From positions 1-64,000 of the forward strand of contig CAZZEH010000013.1 in NCBI GenBank assembly GCA_964653095.1: a DNA stretch of 64,000 nt, in the 5' to 3' direction. Below the pieces are notes generated by a model, which saw nothing but the letters and a program-made list of their open reading frames with translations, was not told the DNA's origin and did not search any database. The position numbers and the translations under genes were made by a program. Positions 26,801 through 34,421 of the stretch are shown here, one piece after another; the stretch's first letter is position 1, and the number at the start of each line of letters is the position of its first letter. The DNA is from JAMLHH01 sp964653095. Lineage in GTDB: Bacteria; Bacteroidota; Bacteroidia; Chitinophagales; JADIYW01.

Positions 26801-27116
26801 CCAAAAACATCGCTGTCCGGGCATTGGTTTTCCCCGGTCTTAATGGGTCCGGATCATAGACTTTCTCATGATTCCATCTGCCTTCCGGAATCGGTTTGGA
26901 TAAATCTTTTTTCTGAATCAATGCCTCCCACAGATTTTCCAGATTTTCTATTCCTCCCGGAAACCGACAGCCCAAGCCTACAATAGCAATGGGTTCTTTA
27001 GACGGAGAAACAGACTGAGACTTAACTGTTTTTAGCTCCGCCTCCAATTTTTTAATTTTTATCAGAGATTTTTTTAATACCTCCTGCATTTTCTGAATCT
27101 GCTCAGACATAGTCAT
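23865..27116 (-). CDS. Single-module type I polyketide synthase (KS-AT-ACP)
   Basis: A 1083-residue protein. An N-terminal coiled helix (about 4-33) precedes the ketosynthase (43-465: GCRFPGG, active Cys215 in LDAACASSI, His350 in VEAHGIGNK, His387 in KTNIGHLEA). The acyltransferase (about 565-860) has FTGQGAQYKGM, the catalytic Ser659 in GHSIGEY, and HAFHS (760-764), which suggests malonyl-CoA. A linker (HLPTYAWQRQVYW) leads to an acyl carrier domain with Ser984 in EQGFDSMMS, then about 60 unexplained acidic residues. There are no KR, DH, ER or thioesterase domains. All catalytic residues for chain extension are present. It has its own promoter and no cluster partners, so the product cannot be guessed. 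Confidence 0.93.
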   Translation of the reverse strand: MTMSEQIQKMQEVLKKSLIKIKKLEAELKTVKSQSVSPSKEPIAIVGLGCRFPGGIENLENLWEALIQKKDLSKPIPEGRWNHEKVYDPDPLRPGKTNARTAMFLENDVRAFDAAFFGIVPREAKSIDPLQRMILEVVYEALEEANIPSDQLKGSNTAVYIAIGNTDYIQARFRSGNLETVDVYDATGIPFATASGRVSYLYDLQGSSYALDAACASSILGIHLAREELNRGKADYAIVASANLLLTPELFVGLSKLGSLSSSGQCRAFSDDGDGYVRGEGCGVVVLQRKSDAVKENRHIHAYVIGSAVKHDGLSNGFTAPNPQVQLETIKMAIDDAGILPGDVSFVEAHGIGNKFTDAMEINAIAQGYKGTAHPIYVGSVKTNIGHLEATTGMAMLFKVIGTLQNKTVAPNLYFNVPNKDILWDHIPIKVATEPTPILSEQTAPLRAAINLSGYSGTNVHMIFEAAENSVAEESSSGEKQLLVWSAKCENALKALVQKYLNQWKSVFQNNFDAFAQTLQTGRTHWDVRLSILASNFEEVRKGLESFLEDSKEYPFEYTSEPIGGSTAFLFTGQGAQYKGMCRALYDSEPVFRENIDKCADYIDKILPKPLKEVMWGGEDDSLINETFYTQISLFTVEYALAGLWLSRGIKPDALIGHSIGEYTALTIAGALSLGDALKLVAIRGHLMQSLPKNTGAMAAVMAEEELIKTYTDQTDGRVNIAAVNTPKAVTISGEKEAVAKMIEALKANKIRSVSLPVSHAFHSYMMEPVLDKFKSEVAKVKIREPQIPVVSNITAKELTLEDLTPEYFAKHLRQTVRFSDGIKYLSEELGVNIFLECGPSPTLVGLAVKNLPREGNVFIASCKKDSDSREMQLKAIQGLYQAGLRIDFETLSPKSLSKVHLPTYAWQRQVYWENPVRGIDEQATVQDGSLQNGKPSDSHKKEISITKQNLMAVMQMEGAEILGLLPGQKIDIQKPLREQGFDSMMSGEFLSKMEKYLGTQLEMSLIHTYDSLKSLQRYFTDEYLGGGEIDESKEEVSMSDIVFGTDHVGSENIENWHEIKESDPKWLQVFKKFDKMISTPKE

Positions 27117-27129
27117 TATTTATAACTTA

Positions 27130-27137
27130 CAAAGATA
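27130..27137 (-). promoter_or_regulatory. -7 promoter element for the polyketide synthase gene
   Basis: TATCTTTG on the minus strand matches TAnnTTTG, 13 bases before the ATG at 27116. No clear -33 element. Confidence 0.5.
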
Positions 27138-27281
27138 AAAGTTTCACACGTCGGAACAAGACCGTGAAGGAGAATCTGCCGGGCTTACCTTTGTGTATAA
27201 AAAATGCTTTTCACAACACACTCCATTTATCTATTCAAATGCAAAGTCCGGAGTCCTTAATTTATTATTCCATAAAAAACC

Positions 27282-27289
27282 TATTTTTG
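27282..27289 (+). promoter_or_regulatory. -7 promoter element for argH
   Basis: TATTTTTG matches TAnnTTTG, 16 bases before the argH ATG at 27306. No clear -33 element. Confidence 0.45.
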
Positions 27290-27305
27290 TATTAAACTCA
27301 TTGGA

Positions 27306-28655
27306 ATGCAAAAGAAACTTTGGCAAAAGGGCAATCTCAATCAGACTGATTTAACTCAGCAGGTTGAAGCTTTTACTGTCGGAAACGACCGAGTGCTGGA
27401 TTTAAAATTAGCCCCTTTTGATGTATTGGGTTCACTGGCTCACATCCAAATGCTTTCTGAAAATGGGCTTTTAGACAAAGAAGAACTTCCTATATTACAA
27501 AAAGGGCTGAAAGAAATTTACAGCCTGATTGAAAAAGGTGAATTTACAATTGGCACACATACCGAAGATGTCCATTCGGAAGTTGAATTCAGACTGACTG
27601 AAAAATATGCAGATTTAGGTAAAAAAATTCACAGCGGCAGATCCAGAAATGATCAGGTTCTGGTTGATTTAAAAATGTACACCCGTCACGAAATTGAAGT
27701 GACAGTCGATAAAACTACCCGGTTGTTTGATCTGCTGATTAAACTGGCAGAGACTCATAAGAATACTTTGCTTCCCGGTTATACTCACCTGCAGATTGCC
27801 ATGATTTCATCTTTCGGGCTTTGGTTTAGTGCTTACGCAGAAAGTTTGATTGACGACATAGACTTGCTCTATAGTGCCTTTAAAATTGCAAATAAGAATC
27901 CTTTAGGCTCCGGAGCCGGTTATGGCGGTTCGCTCCCGCTCAACCGAAAAAGAACAACCGAACTCCTCGGCTTTACGAATCTGAATTACAATGTAGTCTA
28001 TGCTCAGATGAATCGGGGAAAAATGGAAAAAACTGTTGCGACCGCACTTGCTGCGCTTGCCTCTACTTTGAGCCGGATGGCGATGGATATGTGCCTGTAT
28101 ATGAATCAGAATTTTGGCTTTGTGAAATTTCCGGATGCACTAACCACAGGCTCCAGCATTATGCCGCACAAAAAAAATCCGGATGTCTGGGAACTGATTC
28201 GGGCAAAATGCAATAAACTGCAAAATCTTCCGACACAATTTTCGTCTATACTCAATAATCTTCCAAGCGGATATCATCGGGATATGCAACTGATAAAAGA
28301 AGATTATATACCGGCCTTTCAAACCATACAGGACTGCTTGGATATCGCCCACACCATGCTGGAACATATTGAAGTCAAAGAAAACATCTTAGACGACGAA
28401 AAATATCTCTACTTGTACAGTGTGGAAGTTGTCAATGAGTTGGTGTTGAACGGAATACCTTTTAGAGAAGCCTATATACAGGTCGGTCAGGATATCGAAA
28501 ACGGAAAATTTGCCCGTCCCCAAAAAGTGCAACACACGCATGAGGGCAGTATGGGAAATTTGTGCCTCAATGAAATTATAAAGATGAAAGAAGACACCAT
28601 TGCTCAATTTCCTTTTGAATACGTACACCGCCGGCTGAAAAAACTGCTGGACTGA
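27306..28655 (+). CDS. argH: Argininosuccinate lyase ArgH
   Basis: A 449-residue tetrameric lyase that splits argininosuccinate to arginine and fumarate, the last step of arginine synthesis. It belongs to the fumarase/aspartase superfamily: HTEDVHSEVEFRL, the active-site loop signature TGSSIMPHKKNPD (about 281-293, catalytic serine in SSIMP), and KIHSGRSRNDQVLVDLKM are clear. Length is as expected. No other arg genes are near. It has a promoter-like TATTTTTG upstream and a perfect 16-bp palindrome just after the stop. Confidence 0.96.
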   Translation: MQKKLWQKGNLNQTDLTQQVEAFTVGNDRVLDLKLAPFDVLGSLAHIQMLSENGLLDKEELPILQKGLKEIYSLIEKGEFTIGTHTEDVHSEVEFRLTEKYADLGKKIHSGRSRNDQVLVDLKMYTRHEIEVTVDKTTRLFDLLIKLAETHKNTLLPGYTHLQIAMISSFGLWFSAYAESLIDDIDLLYSAFKIANKNPLGSGAGYGGSLPLNRKRTTELLGFTNLNYNVVYAQMNRGKMEKTVATALAALASTLSRMAMDMCLYMNQNFGFVKFPDALTTGSSIMPHKKNPDVWELIRAKCNKLQNLPTQFSSILNNLPSGYHRDMQLIKEDYIPAFQTIQDCLDIAHTMLEHIEVKENILDDEKYLYLYSVEVVNELVLNGIPFREAYIQVGQDIENGKFARPQKVQHTHEGSMGNLCLNEIIKMKEDTIAQFPFEYVHRRLKKLLD

Positions 28656-28667
28656 TTTCTCTTATAA

Positions 28668-28683
28668 AAGTAAAATTTTACTT
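28668..28683. terminator. Palindrome after argH, possible weak terminator or operator
   Basis: AAGTAAAATTTTACTT is a perfect 16-bp palindrome starting 13 bases after the argH stop. It is AT-only apart from the outer G-C pairs and has no loop, so it would be a weak terminator; a protein-binding site is the other reading. Confidence 0.3.
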
Positions 28684-28853
28684 CTCTGTCATAACGCACC
28701 AAAAAACGCCTGACTGCTCTTTTGTCGCAGATATCCTTCCAAACTGTATCATAAAGGCAATTCCTTCACGTTATGGTCATGACATTAAAACTCAAAAGCT
28801 CTTCTAATTTGATTATATTACATTGGCAAATTATTTGTTGAGAATTGCACGAA

Positions 28854-31800
28854 ATGAAACAACTGTCAGCGATACTGCTTGGTCTATTGATAAGTTCTCA
28901 GGTTTTTGCCCAAAAAGTGTATTGGGCGAATAAAGTAATTCAGTATAGTTCACAATACGGAGAGAAGGAATTTAGCGCCCAACAGGTACTCGGTCCGCCA
29001 AACGCTCTCCCCTCTTATGGAAAAAGTTTGGTCGCCTGGGCTCCCGGAATAAAAGGGAACAAAGCTTCTATTACAGTAGGATTCGAAAAATCCATTCAGG
29101 TACAGCAGATTGCTATAGGAGAAAACCTTTTAGCCGGTTCTGTGGAAAAAATTTTTCTGTATGATTCAAAAGGTAAAGAACATTTGGTCTATCACAATCC
29201 GGACCCTCAGCCCAAAAATCCGGACAGGGCAGGCATTTTTAATCATTTTATCCCGCTTACCTCATACAATGCCGGCAGACTAAAATTGGAATTAAATTAT
29301 ACCAACTTCAGAAATATTCCGCAAATCGACTGTATTGGAATTTCCTCCGACAAACGAAAAATTGAAGCTAAAATCAACCTGCCGGATTTTTCTTCTCATA
29401 TCCCCAACCCTGAAAATCTCGGATCGGGAGTAAATTCACCTTACCACGACATGCTTCCGATTATTGCTCCGGATGATAATACCCTGTACTTTGCCCGAAA
29501 AAATGCACCTGAAAACATGGGTGTGCAGAAAAAAGACGATATATATGTTTCACGAAGATTAAGCAACGGGAGCTGGTCTCAGGCGGCCAACGTAGGGACT
29601 CCTTTAAATACCGATGAACACAACTTTGTCTGTGCCATAAGTCCTGACGGCAATACTATGTATCTCGCAAACAGGTATGATTATAAAACTGAGGGGCAAG
29701 GTGTAGCCGTGAGTTACAAAGACAAAAACGGCAAGTGGGGCAAACCCAAATCGCTCAACATATTTAATATGTACAACAAAAATAAATATGCCTGTTACCA
29801 TGTCAGTATCGACGAGCGCGTGATGGTGATGGCCATTGAGCGCGACGATACTTATGGAGATATGGACTTGTACGTGAGCTTCAGATATGCAGACGGCTAT
29901 TGGTCGGAACCCATCAATATGGGACCTGATTTAAATACTGCGGGCGCGGAAGCCAGTGTATTTTTGGCAGCAGACGGCAAAACAATATACTTTTCTTCTA
30001 ACGGGCATTCGGGCTATGGAGACTTGGATATGTTTATGAGCAAAAGACTGGACAACAGCTGGAAAAACTGGACGACTCCCGTAAACCTCGGAAATAAAAT
30101 TAACACCCCGGGAATGGACGTCTATTATACGATTCCGGCCTCCGGTGAATATGCGTATTACTCCAGCAATCGGGGTGGTTACGGCAGAAATGATATTTTT
30201 AGGATTAAACTCCCAAAAGAGCTGCGCCCTGAACCGGTAGAAATCAAGCAAGGCGGTTTATACACACAAAAAGAGATTGAAATACCCAAACTAAAGCCAT
30301 ACAAAGAAGCACTCACTTCTGCTTTAGATACCAGAATAGAAACTCTAAAAAATCAACTTAACCAGGCTTCGGGAAATACCAAAACACAGGAGGAGGAATT
30401 TGATAAACTGAACGAAAAAGAAGCTGTCCTAAATAAGGATATTGAAAAATTAGAAGAGCAATTTAATGAATATGAGGATTATACCCCGACTCAATCAGCT
30501 GCTGTAAACTATCCAAAAGCAGGAAGCATTCAGTATAACACGGAAGTCGATGACAAGATTAATGAGTTAAAAAGAAAATTAGAAAAGGTCAAACTCAACC
30601 ACCCGGGAATCGCAGCATATACCCCTACCACCGGCTCTTCTGACGAGTTGAGTTATTACGAAAATAAATTGGCCGGCTTCCAAAAGAAAGATGTTGAGGA
30701 GGTTGCTGAAACACCAAAAGAGACTCCCACAGCCCGTTTAAATCCCCAGCTCACTGCTTACGAAGAAAAACTTAAAAACCTTGAATCCGAAAGAGACCCA
30801 TCCGATAAAAAACAAAAGACACCGACAAGAATACTAAAGAGAAAAGCTGATGAAACTGACTCAGAACATAATCTTCTCCAAAATCAAAATGTCTATGAAA
30901 CCAATACAGGTGATAATTCTTTGGAAACAGACCCTAACTTAAGTTCTTACTTAGAGAAGTTGGAAATGCTCGAAAGTGCACGGGAATATTATGAAGAAGA
31001 ACAAAGTAATCAGGAAATTGGCAGTGAGTTTCAGGAAACAGGTAAGCCCGAATCCGAAGAACTAATTGCGAAGATAAACTCAGAAGATATCCAATCTGCG
31101 ACAGGCGAACTGAGCGGTTGGCAGCAACAGGTTTTTTCTCTGGAAGACAGCCTTAAAGCACTGTTGGCACAAAAAGAGCAAATCATTCAAAAAAACAGAG
31201 AAGAGCAACAGCTGACTGATGATTTGCAAAAGGAGCAGCAGGAATTAATTGGAGAAAAAGAAGAAATAGCTCTGACCATTTCCCAAATGAAGTTAGAAAG
31301 GGAACAGCTGGAGTTAGAGAAAGAAAAATTAGAGAGTGAACGAAAAAAGTTAGACCTGCTTAAAAATCAGCAGTATCGGGATATTCATGCTCTTCAAAAA
31401 GAATTAGACAGTCTCCAAAAAATTCAAAAAAGGATGCAGCTTGAGCAGGAGCGGTTGCTTGCAAACACCTCTATCGAGGAAGATTTAGAGAATCTAAAAA
31501 AAGAAGTAGGAGAAAAATACACCCTGAAAAATGTGTACTTCGTAGCAAACGCCTCTTTTATTCAGGCAAAATCTCATCTGGATTTGGACAAATTCGCTTT
31601 CTACCTCAAGCAAAATAAAAACTTAAGTATTGAAGTAGGCGGACACACCAACGGACTTTGTGACGATGCATACTGCAACCAGCTTTCCAACAAACGCGCC
31701 AAGGCCGTAGTAGATTACTTAATCAGAAAAGGAATTTCAGCCGAAAGACTGACTTACAAAGGATATGGTAAGACTCAAAATATAGCAGATAACCACACCG

Positions 31801-31856
31801 ATTTAGGCAGAAAACTAAATCAAAGAGTCGAAATTACCATCGTAAAAGTGGATTAA
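28854..31856 (+). CDS. PD40-repeat, coiled-coil, OmpA-domain envelope protein
   Basis: A 1000-residue secreted protein. A TTG at 28845 is possible, but the ATG at 28854 begins a clean signal peptide (MKQLSAILLGLLISSQVFAQ). An N-terminal beta-rich domain (about 21-160) is followed by about four PD40 propeller-type repeats (about 185-450; MLPIIAPDDNTLYFAR, AISPDGNTMYLAN, FLAADGKTIYFSSNG, YYSSNRGGYGRNDIF). Then comes a long charged coiled coil (about 480-890), including Leu/Glu/Lys heptads, and a C-terminal OmpA peptidoglycan-binding domain (about 890-1000; VGGHTNGLCDD, SNKRAKAVVDYLI, NQRVEIT). It should link the outer membrane surface or periplasm to the cell wall. PorE of the T9SS shares PD40 and OmpA parts but has other domains, so I do not call it PorE. 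Confidence 0.82.
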   Translation: MKQLSAILLGLLISSQVFAQKVYWANKVIQYSSQYGEKEFSAQQVLGPPNALPSYGKSLVAWAPGIKGNKASITVGFEKSIQVQQIAIGENLLAGSVEKIFLYDSKGKEHLVYHNPDPQPKNPDRAGIFNHFIPLTSYNAGRLKLELNYTNFRNIPQIDCIGISSDKRKIEAKINLPDFSSHIPNPENLGSGVNSPYHDMLPIIAPDDNTLYFARKNAPENMGVQKKDDIYVSRRLSNGSWSQAANVGTPLNTDEHNFVCAISPDGNTMYLANRYDYKTEGQGVAVSYKDKNGKWGKPKSLNIFNMYNKNKYACYHVSIDERVMVMAIERDDTYGDMDLYVSFRYADGYWSEPINMGPDLNTAGAEASVFLAADGKTIYFSSNGHSGYGDLDMFMSKRLDNSWKNWTTPVNLGNKINTPGMDVYYTIPASGEYAYYSSNRGGYGRNDIFRIKLPKELRPEPVEIKQGGLYTQKEIEIPKLKPYKEALTSALDTRIETLKNQLNQASGNTKTQEEEFDKLNEKEAVLNKDIEKLEEQFNEYEDYTPTQSAAVNYPKAGSIQYNTEVDDKINELKRKLEKVKLNHPGIAAYTPTTGSSDELSYYENKLAGFQKKDVEEVAETPKETPTARLNPQLTAYEEKLKNLESERDPSDKKQKTPTRILKRKADETDSEHNLLQNQNVYETNTGDNSLETDPNLSSYLEKLEMLESAREYYEEEQSNQEIGSEFQETGKPESEELIAKINSEDIQSATGELSGWQQQVFSLEDSLKALLAQKEQIIQKNREEQQLTDDLQKEQQELIGEKEEIALTISQMKLEREQLELEKEKLESERKKLDLLKNQQYRDIHALQKELDSLQKIQKRMQLEQERLLANTSIEEDLENLKKEVGEKYTLKNVYFVANASFIQAKSHLDLDKFAFYLKQNKNLSIEVGGHTNGLCDDAYCNQLSNKRAKAVVDYLIRKGISAERLTYKGYGKTQNIADNHTDLGRKLNQRVEITIVKVD

Positions 31857-31874
31857 GCTATATGCGAATGCTGT

Positions 31875-33059
31875 TTATTCTTTTATGACCGCACCTGAAC
31901 TCAAAAGCTCACTGACTTCATCCTCCGTATAACCCAATTCCTGAAGAATATTTTCATTGTCTTCTCCGAGCATAGGAGGTGCCCAGCCCTGAAACGGTTC
32001 CGAGTCCGAAAATTTTATAGGCTGCGCAATTCCTTTATACTGACCGTACACAGGATGATTGTGTTCCACAAACATGTTGCGCTCCTGTAAATACTCATCT
32101 GTTTCCAGCTCATCCATTTCCAGGATAGCGGTCAGACAAACATCAGCCGTTTTACCCAACGCCGCCCACTCATCTCTATTCTTAGTCTTGAAAAGTTTTT
32201 CTAATTCATCTTTCATTTGGGCATCAAACATTCTGTTAGCCCATTCGGGTTTGTTTATTAATGCACAGAATCCCATCCAAAATTTAGGTTCGAGTGTACC
32301 CAAAGCAATCCATTTCCCGTCTTTACAGGAATAAATATTATAATTGGATAAAGCACCCGACAATACATGTTCCTGCCTTTGGTATGACTTTTTTGTATTC
32401 AAAACCTCAGACATATAAAAAGACATGAATGGTAGTGAGCAATCCACCATCGCCACATCCACAAATTGTCCTTTCCCGGTCGTATTTCTGGAAAGTAAAG
32501 CGGACAAGCATGCAATGACCGTCGGATAAGAACCTCCTGCAATATCTGCAATCTGTACACCGGTCTGAACAATTTTTTCACGTGAACCGTTTGTAGCCAA
32601 CACACCTGCATGCCCTAAATAATTGATGTCGTGTCCTGCTTTTTTGGAAAGATGATTTCCATGCCCGTATCCCGTAACTGCCACATAAATTATGTCAGAT
32701 TTATGTGTTTTCGCAGTCTCATAATCAATACCGATTTTCTCCAATACTCCCGGTCTGAATGAATCCAAAACTATGTCTGAAGTTTTCAATAACTCCCAAA
32801 ATATCTTTTTTCCTTCCTCAGAGCTTAAATTCAATGCCATGCTCTTTTTTGATCTGTTTAGAGCGAGATAGGTCATCCCTACTCCATTGTAATGTGGCGC
32901 CATAAATCTGGAATAATCCGGTGCCTTAGGATCCTCTATTTTTATCACATCCGCTCCCATATCCGCCAACATTTGAGAGGCTAAAGGTCCCGGAAGGAGT
33001 CTGGTTAAATCTAAAATTCGAATTCCTTTTAAAGGACCTGTTTTTTCAATTCTCTCCAT
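31875..33059 (-). CDS. CaiB/BaiF-family CoA transferase or alpha-methylacyl-CoA racemase-like
   Basis: A 394-residue family III CoA transferase-fold protein. The N-terminal LKGIRILDLTRLLPGPLASQMLADMG region, KIEDPKAPD, LNRSKKSMALNL and SFRPGVLEKIG are classic. The catalytic region is GHDINYLGHAGVL with His143 and Asp144; in CoA transferases the Asp is the nucleophile, and the HDINY form is shared with alpha-methylacyl-CoA racemase. Both reactions remain possible; the sequence pattern leans to the racemase type. It is convergent with the PD40/OmpA gene, 18 bases apart, and has no operon partner. Confidence 0.88.
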   Translation of the reverse strand: MERIEKTGPLKGIRILDLTRLLPGPLASQMLADMGADVIKIEDPKAPDYSRFMAPHYNGVGMTYLALNRSKKSMALNLSSEEGKKIFWELLKTSDIVLDSFRPGVLEKIGIDYETAKTHKSDIIYVAVTGYGHGNHLSKKAGHDINYLGHAGVLATNGSREKIVQTGVQIADIAGGSYPTVIACLSALLSRNTTGKGQFVDVAMVDCSLPFMSFYMSEVLNTKKSYQRQEHVLSGALSNYNIYSCKDGKWIALGTLEPKFWMGFCALINKPEWANRMFDAQMKDELEKLFKTKNRDEWAALGKTADVCLTAILEMDELETDEYLQERNMFVEHNHPVYGQYKGIAQPIKFSDSEPFQGWAPPMLGEDNENILQELGYTEDEVSELLSSGAVIKE

Positions 33060-33152
33060 TTTTATCTACCGCTTTATTTCAATAAAGATGCAGAAATATT
33101 ATTGGGAAAATAAATTGGACAAGAGAAAAAGCTGTGAAAACTTTGGCTTCGT

Positions 33153-34403
33153 CTATAATTGAGCTTTTGACTGTTTTTGTGCAGATAGAACAAATCCGAT
33201 AATTAAAAACAAAACAGCAATCGATCTGTATCTGGAAATTGCTCCGCCATTATTCACCACAACACCTATCACAGTCATCAGACTGAATCCTATTGAAAGA
33301 CAAAACAGGGCAAGGGAATGGTTAAAAACATATTTATATTTTATTCTAAACAGGCTTACAACGATAAAACCGGAGAATATCATTGAAAGAACAGATACCA
33401 GCCTGCACCAGTCTGATACACATTGATTGTAAAGCGGATAAATAAAGCTGCTTGAAAAATGATCCGGAAAATTCAGGAAAATTTTTCTCCAACTATTGCT
33501 GACATATTCCGCCTCAAAAGACGTATTACCGGCAGAAGACAAAAATGTTCTCTGATATTCAGAGATTTTATACGCCAACCGCAATGTATTATCCGAAAAG
33601 ATATCGTATAACACAACCCCGAACAGCAAGACACCATATGTAACCAAATAAGGTATAAACGCTTTTATTTTTGACTTTTCATTCCAATAATATCCTATTA
33701 ATGCCGGTAAAAGAATCACCAACATATACAATCGAATATTGATAAGAAGCAAAAAGAAGAGTGCGGCCAAAAACAACCTCCACTTCGAGAGTTTTAAAGT
33801 AAGATGATAGGTATTGTACACCACAATTCCGACCGTAAACAGTACGAGGGCTTCTTTATGCAGCCCGGAAGTCCAAAATGCTACACTCGGTATAAAAAAG
33901 ATTATTCCCGCTATGAGATACTCTGAAAGAGTAGTCGTGTAAGAAAAAAACTTATACAGATAAAAAGCTCCTATGAAAGATAAAAATGAGAATAAAACAA
34001 AGTGGACGGACACAAAACCAAAAGAGAACAGTCTGAAAAATGCATTTATCCTAACAATCGAATATCCTGTCCAATCGTACCATAAACCCATTCTGTCAAT
34101 ATATTCGCATAAATGCTCGGGTTCAGGAAAATAATTATTAGGCAATAGTAACAGCTGTAAATAATACAGAGGATTTTCCTGTAATGCACTAAATACGATA
34201 TTCGCTTCACTAAAGTAGTAATACGAATCAAAGAAAGTTGGAATCTGAAAATGCAGCCAGTTATATACCAGAGCTAAAAATATTTTTGAAGCTGCCAAAG
34301 AAACCCAAACCGATGGGGATAAAGAAGGTGTGTGAAAGATTTTTGACCGATATACAAATGTCAAAAACAAAGCACTGTAAACTATTATCAATACTGCCTC
34401 CAA
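33153..34403 (-). CDS. Polytopic membrane protein of unknown function (GT-C-like outline)
   Basis: A 416-residue protein with about ten to eleven hydrophobic segments over its whole length, rich in Phe, Tyr and Leu. A periplasmic-side loop near residues 60-110 contains FFDSYYYFSEAN and acidic/aromatic residues, and the motif FWTSGLHKEALVLFTVG (about 177-193) recalls membrane glycosyltransferases and O-antigen-type polymerases of the GT-C class. No family can be named. It ends 18 bases before the stop side of metG on the same strand, so the two may share a transcript with metG first. Function is unknown. Confidence 0.6.
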   Translation of the reverse strand: MEAVLIIVYSALFLTFVYRSKIFHTPSLSPSVWVSLAASKIFLALVYNWLHFQIPTFFDSYYYFSEANIVFSALQENPLYYLQLLLLPNNYFPEPEHLCEYIDRMGLWYDWTGYSIVRINAFFRLFSFGFVSVHFVLFSFLSFIGAFYLYKFFSYTTTLSEYLIAGIIFFIPSVAFWTSGLHKEALVLFTVGIVVYNTYHLTLKLSKWRLFLAALFFLLLINIRLYMLVILLPALIGYYWNEKSKIKAFIPYLVTYGVLLFGVVLYDIFSDNTLRLAYKISEYQRTFLSSAGNTSFEAEYVSNSWRKIFLNFPDHFSSSFIYPLYNQCVSDWCRLVSVLSMIFSGFIVVSLFRIKYKYVFNHSLALFCLSIGFSLMTVIGVVVNNGGAISRYRSIAVLFLIIGFVLSAQKQSKAQL

Positions 34404-34421
34404 AGATGCGCGATTTTAAAC

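Noticed and set aside
28854..31856. PorE T9SS component
   Set aside because: Shares PD40 and OmpA domains, but has a long coiled coil and a different N-domain; no T9SS gene neighbours.
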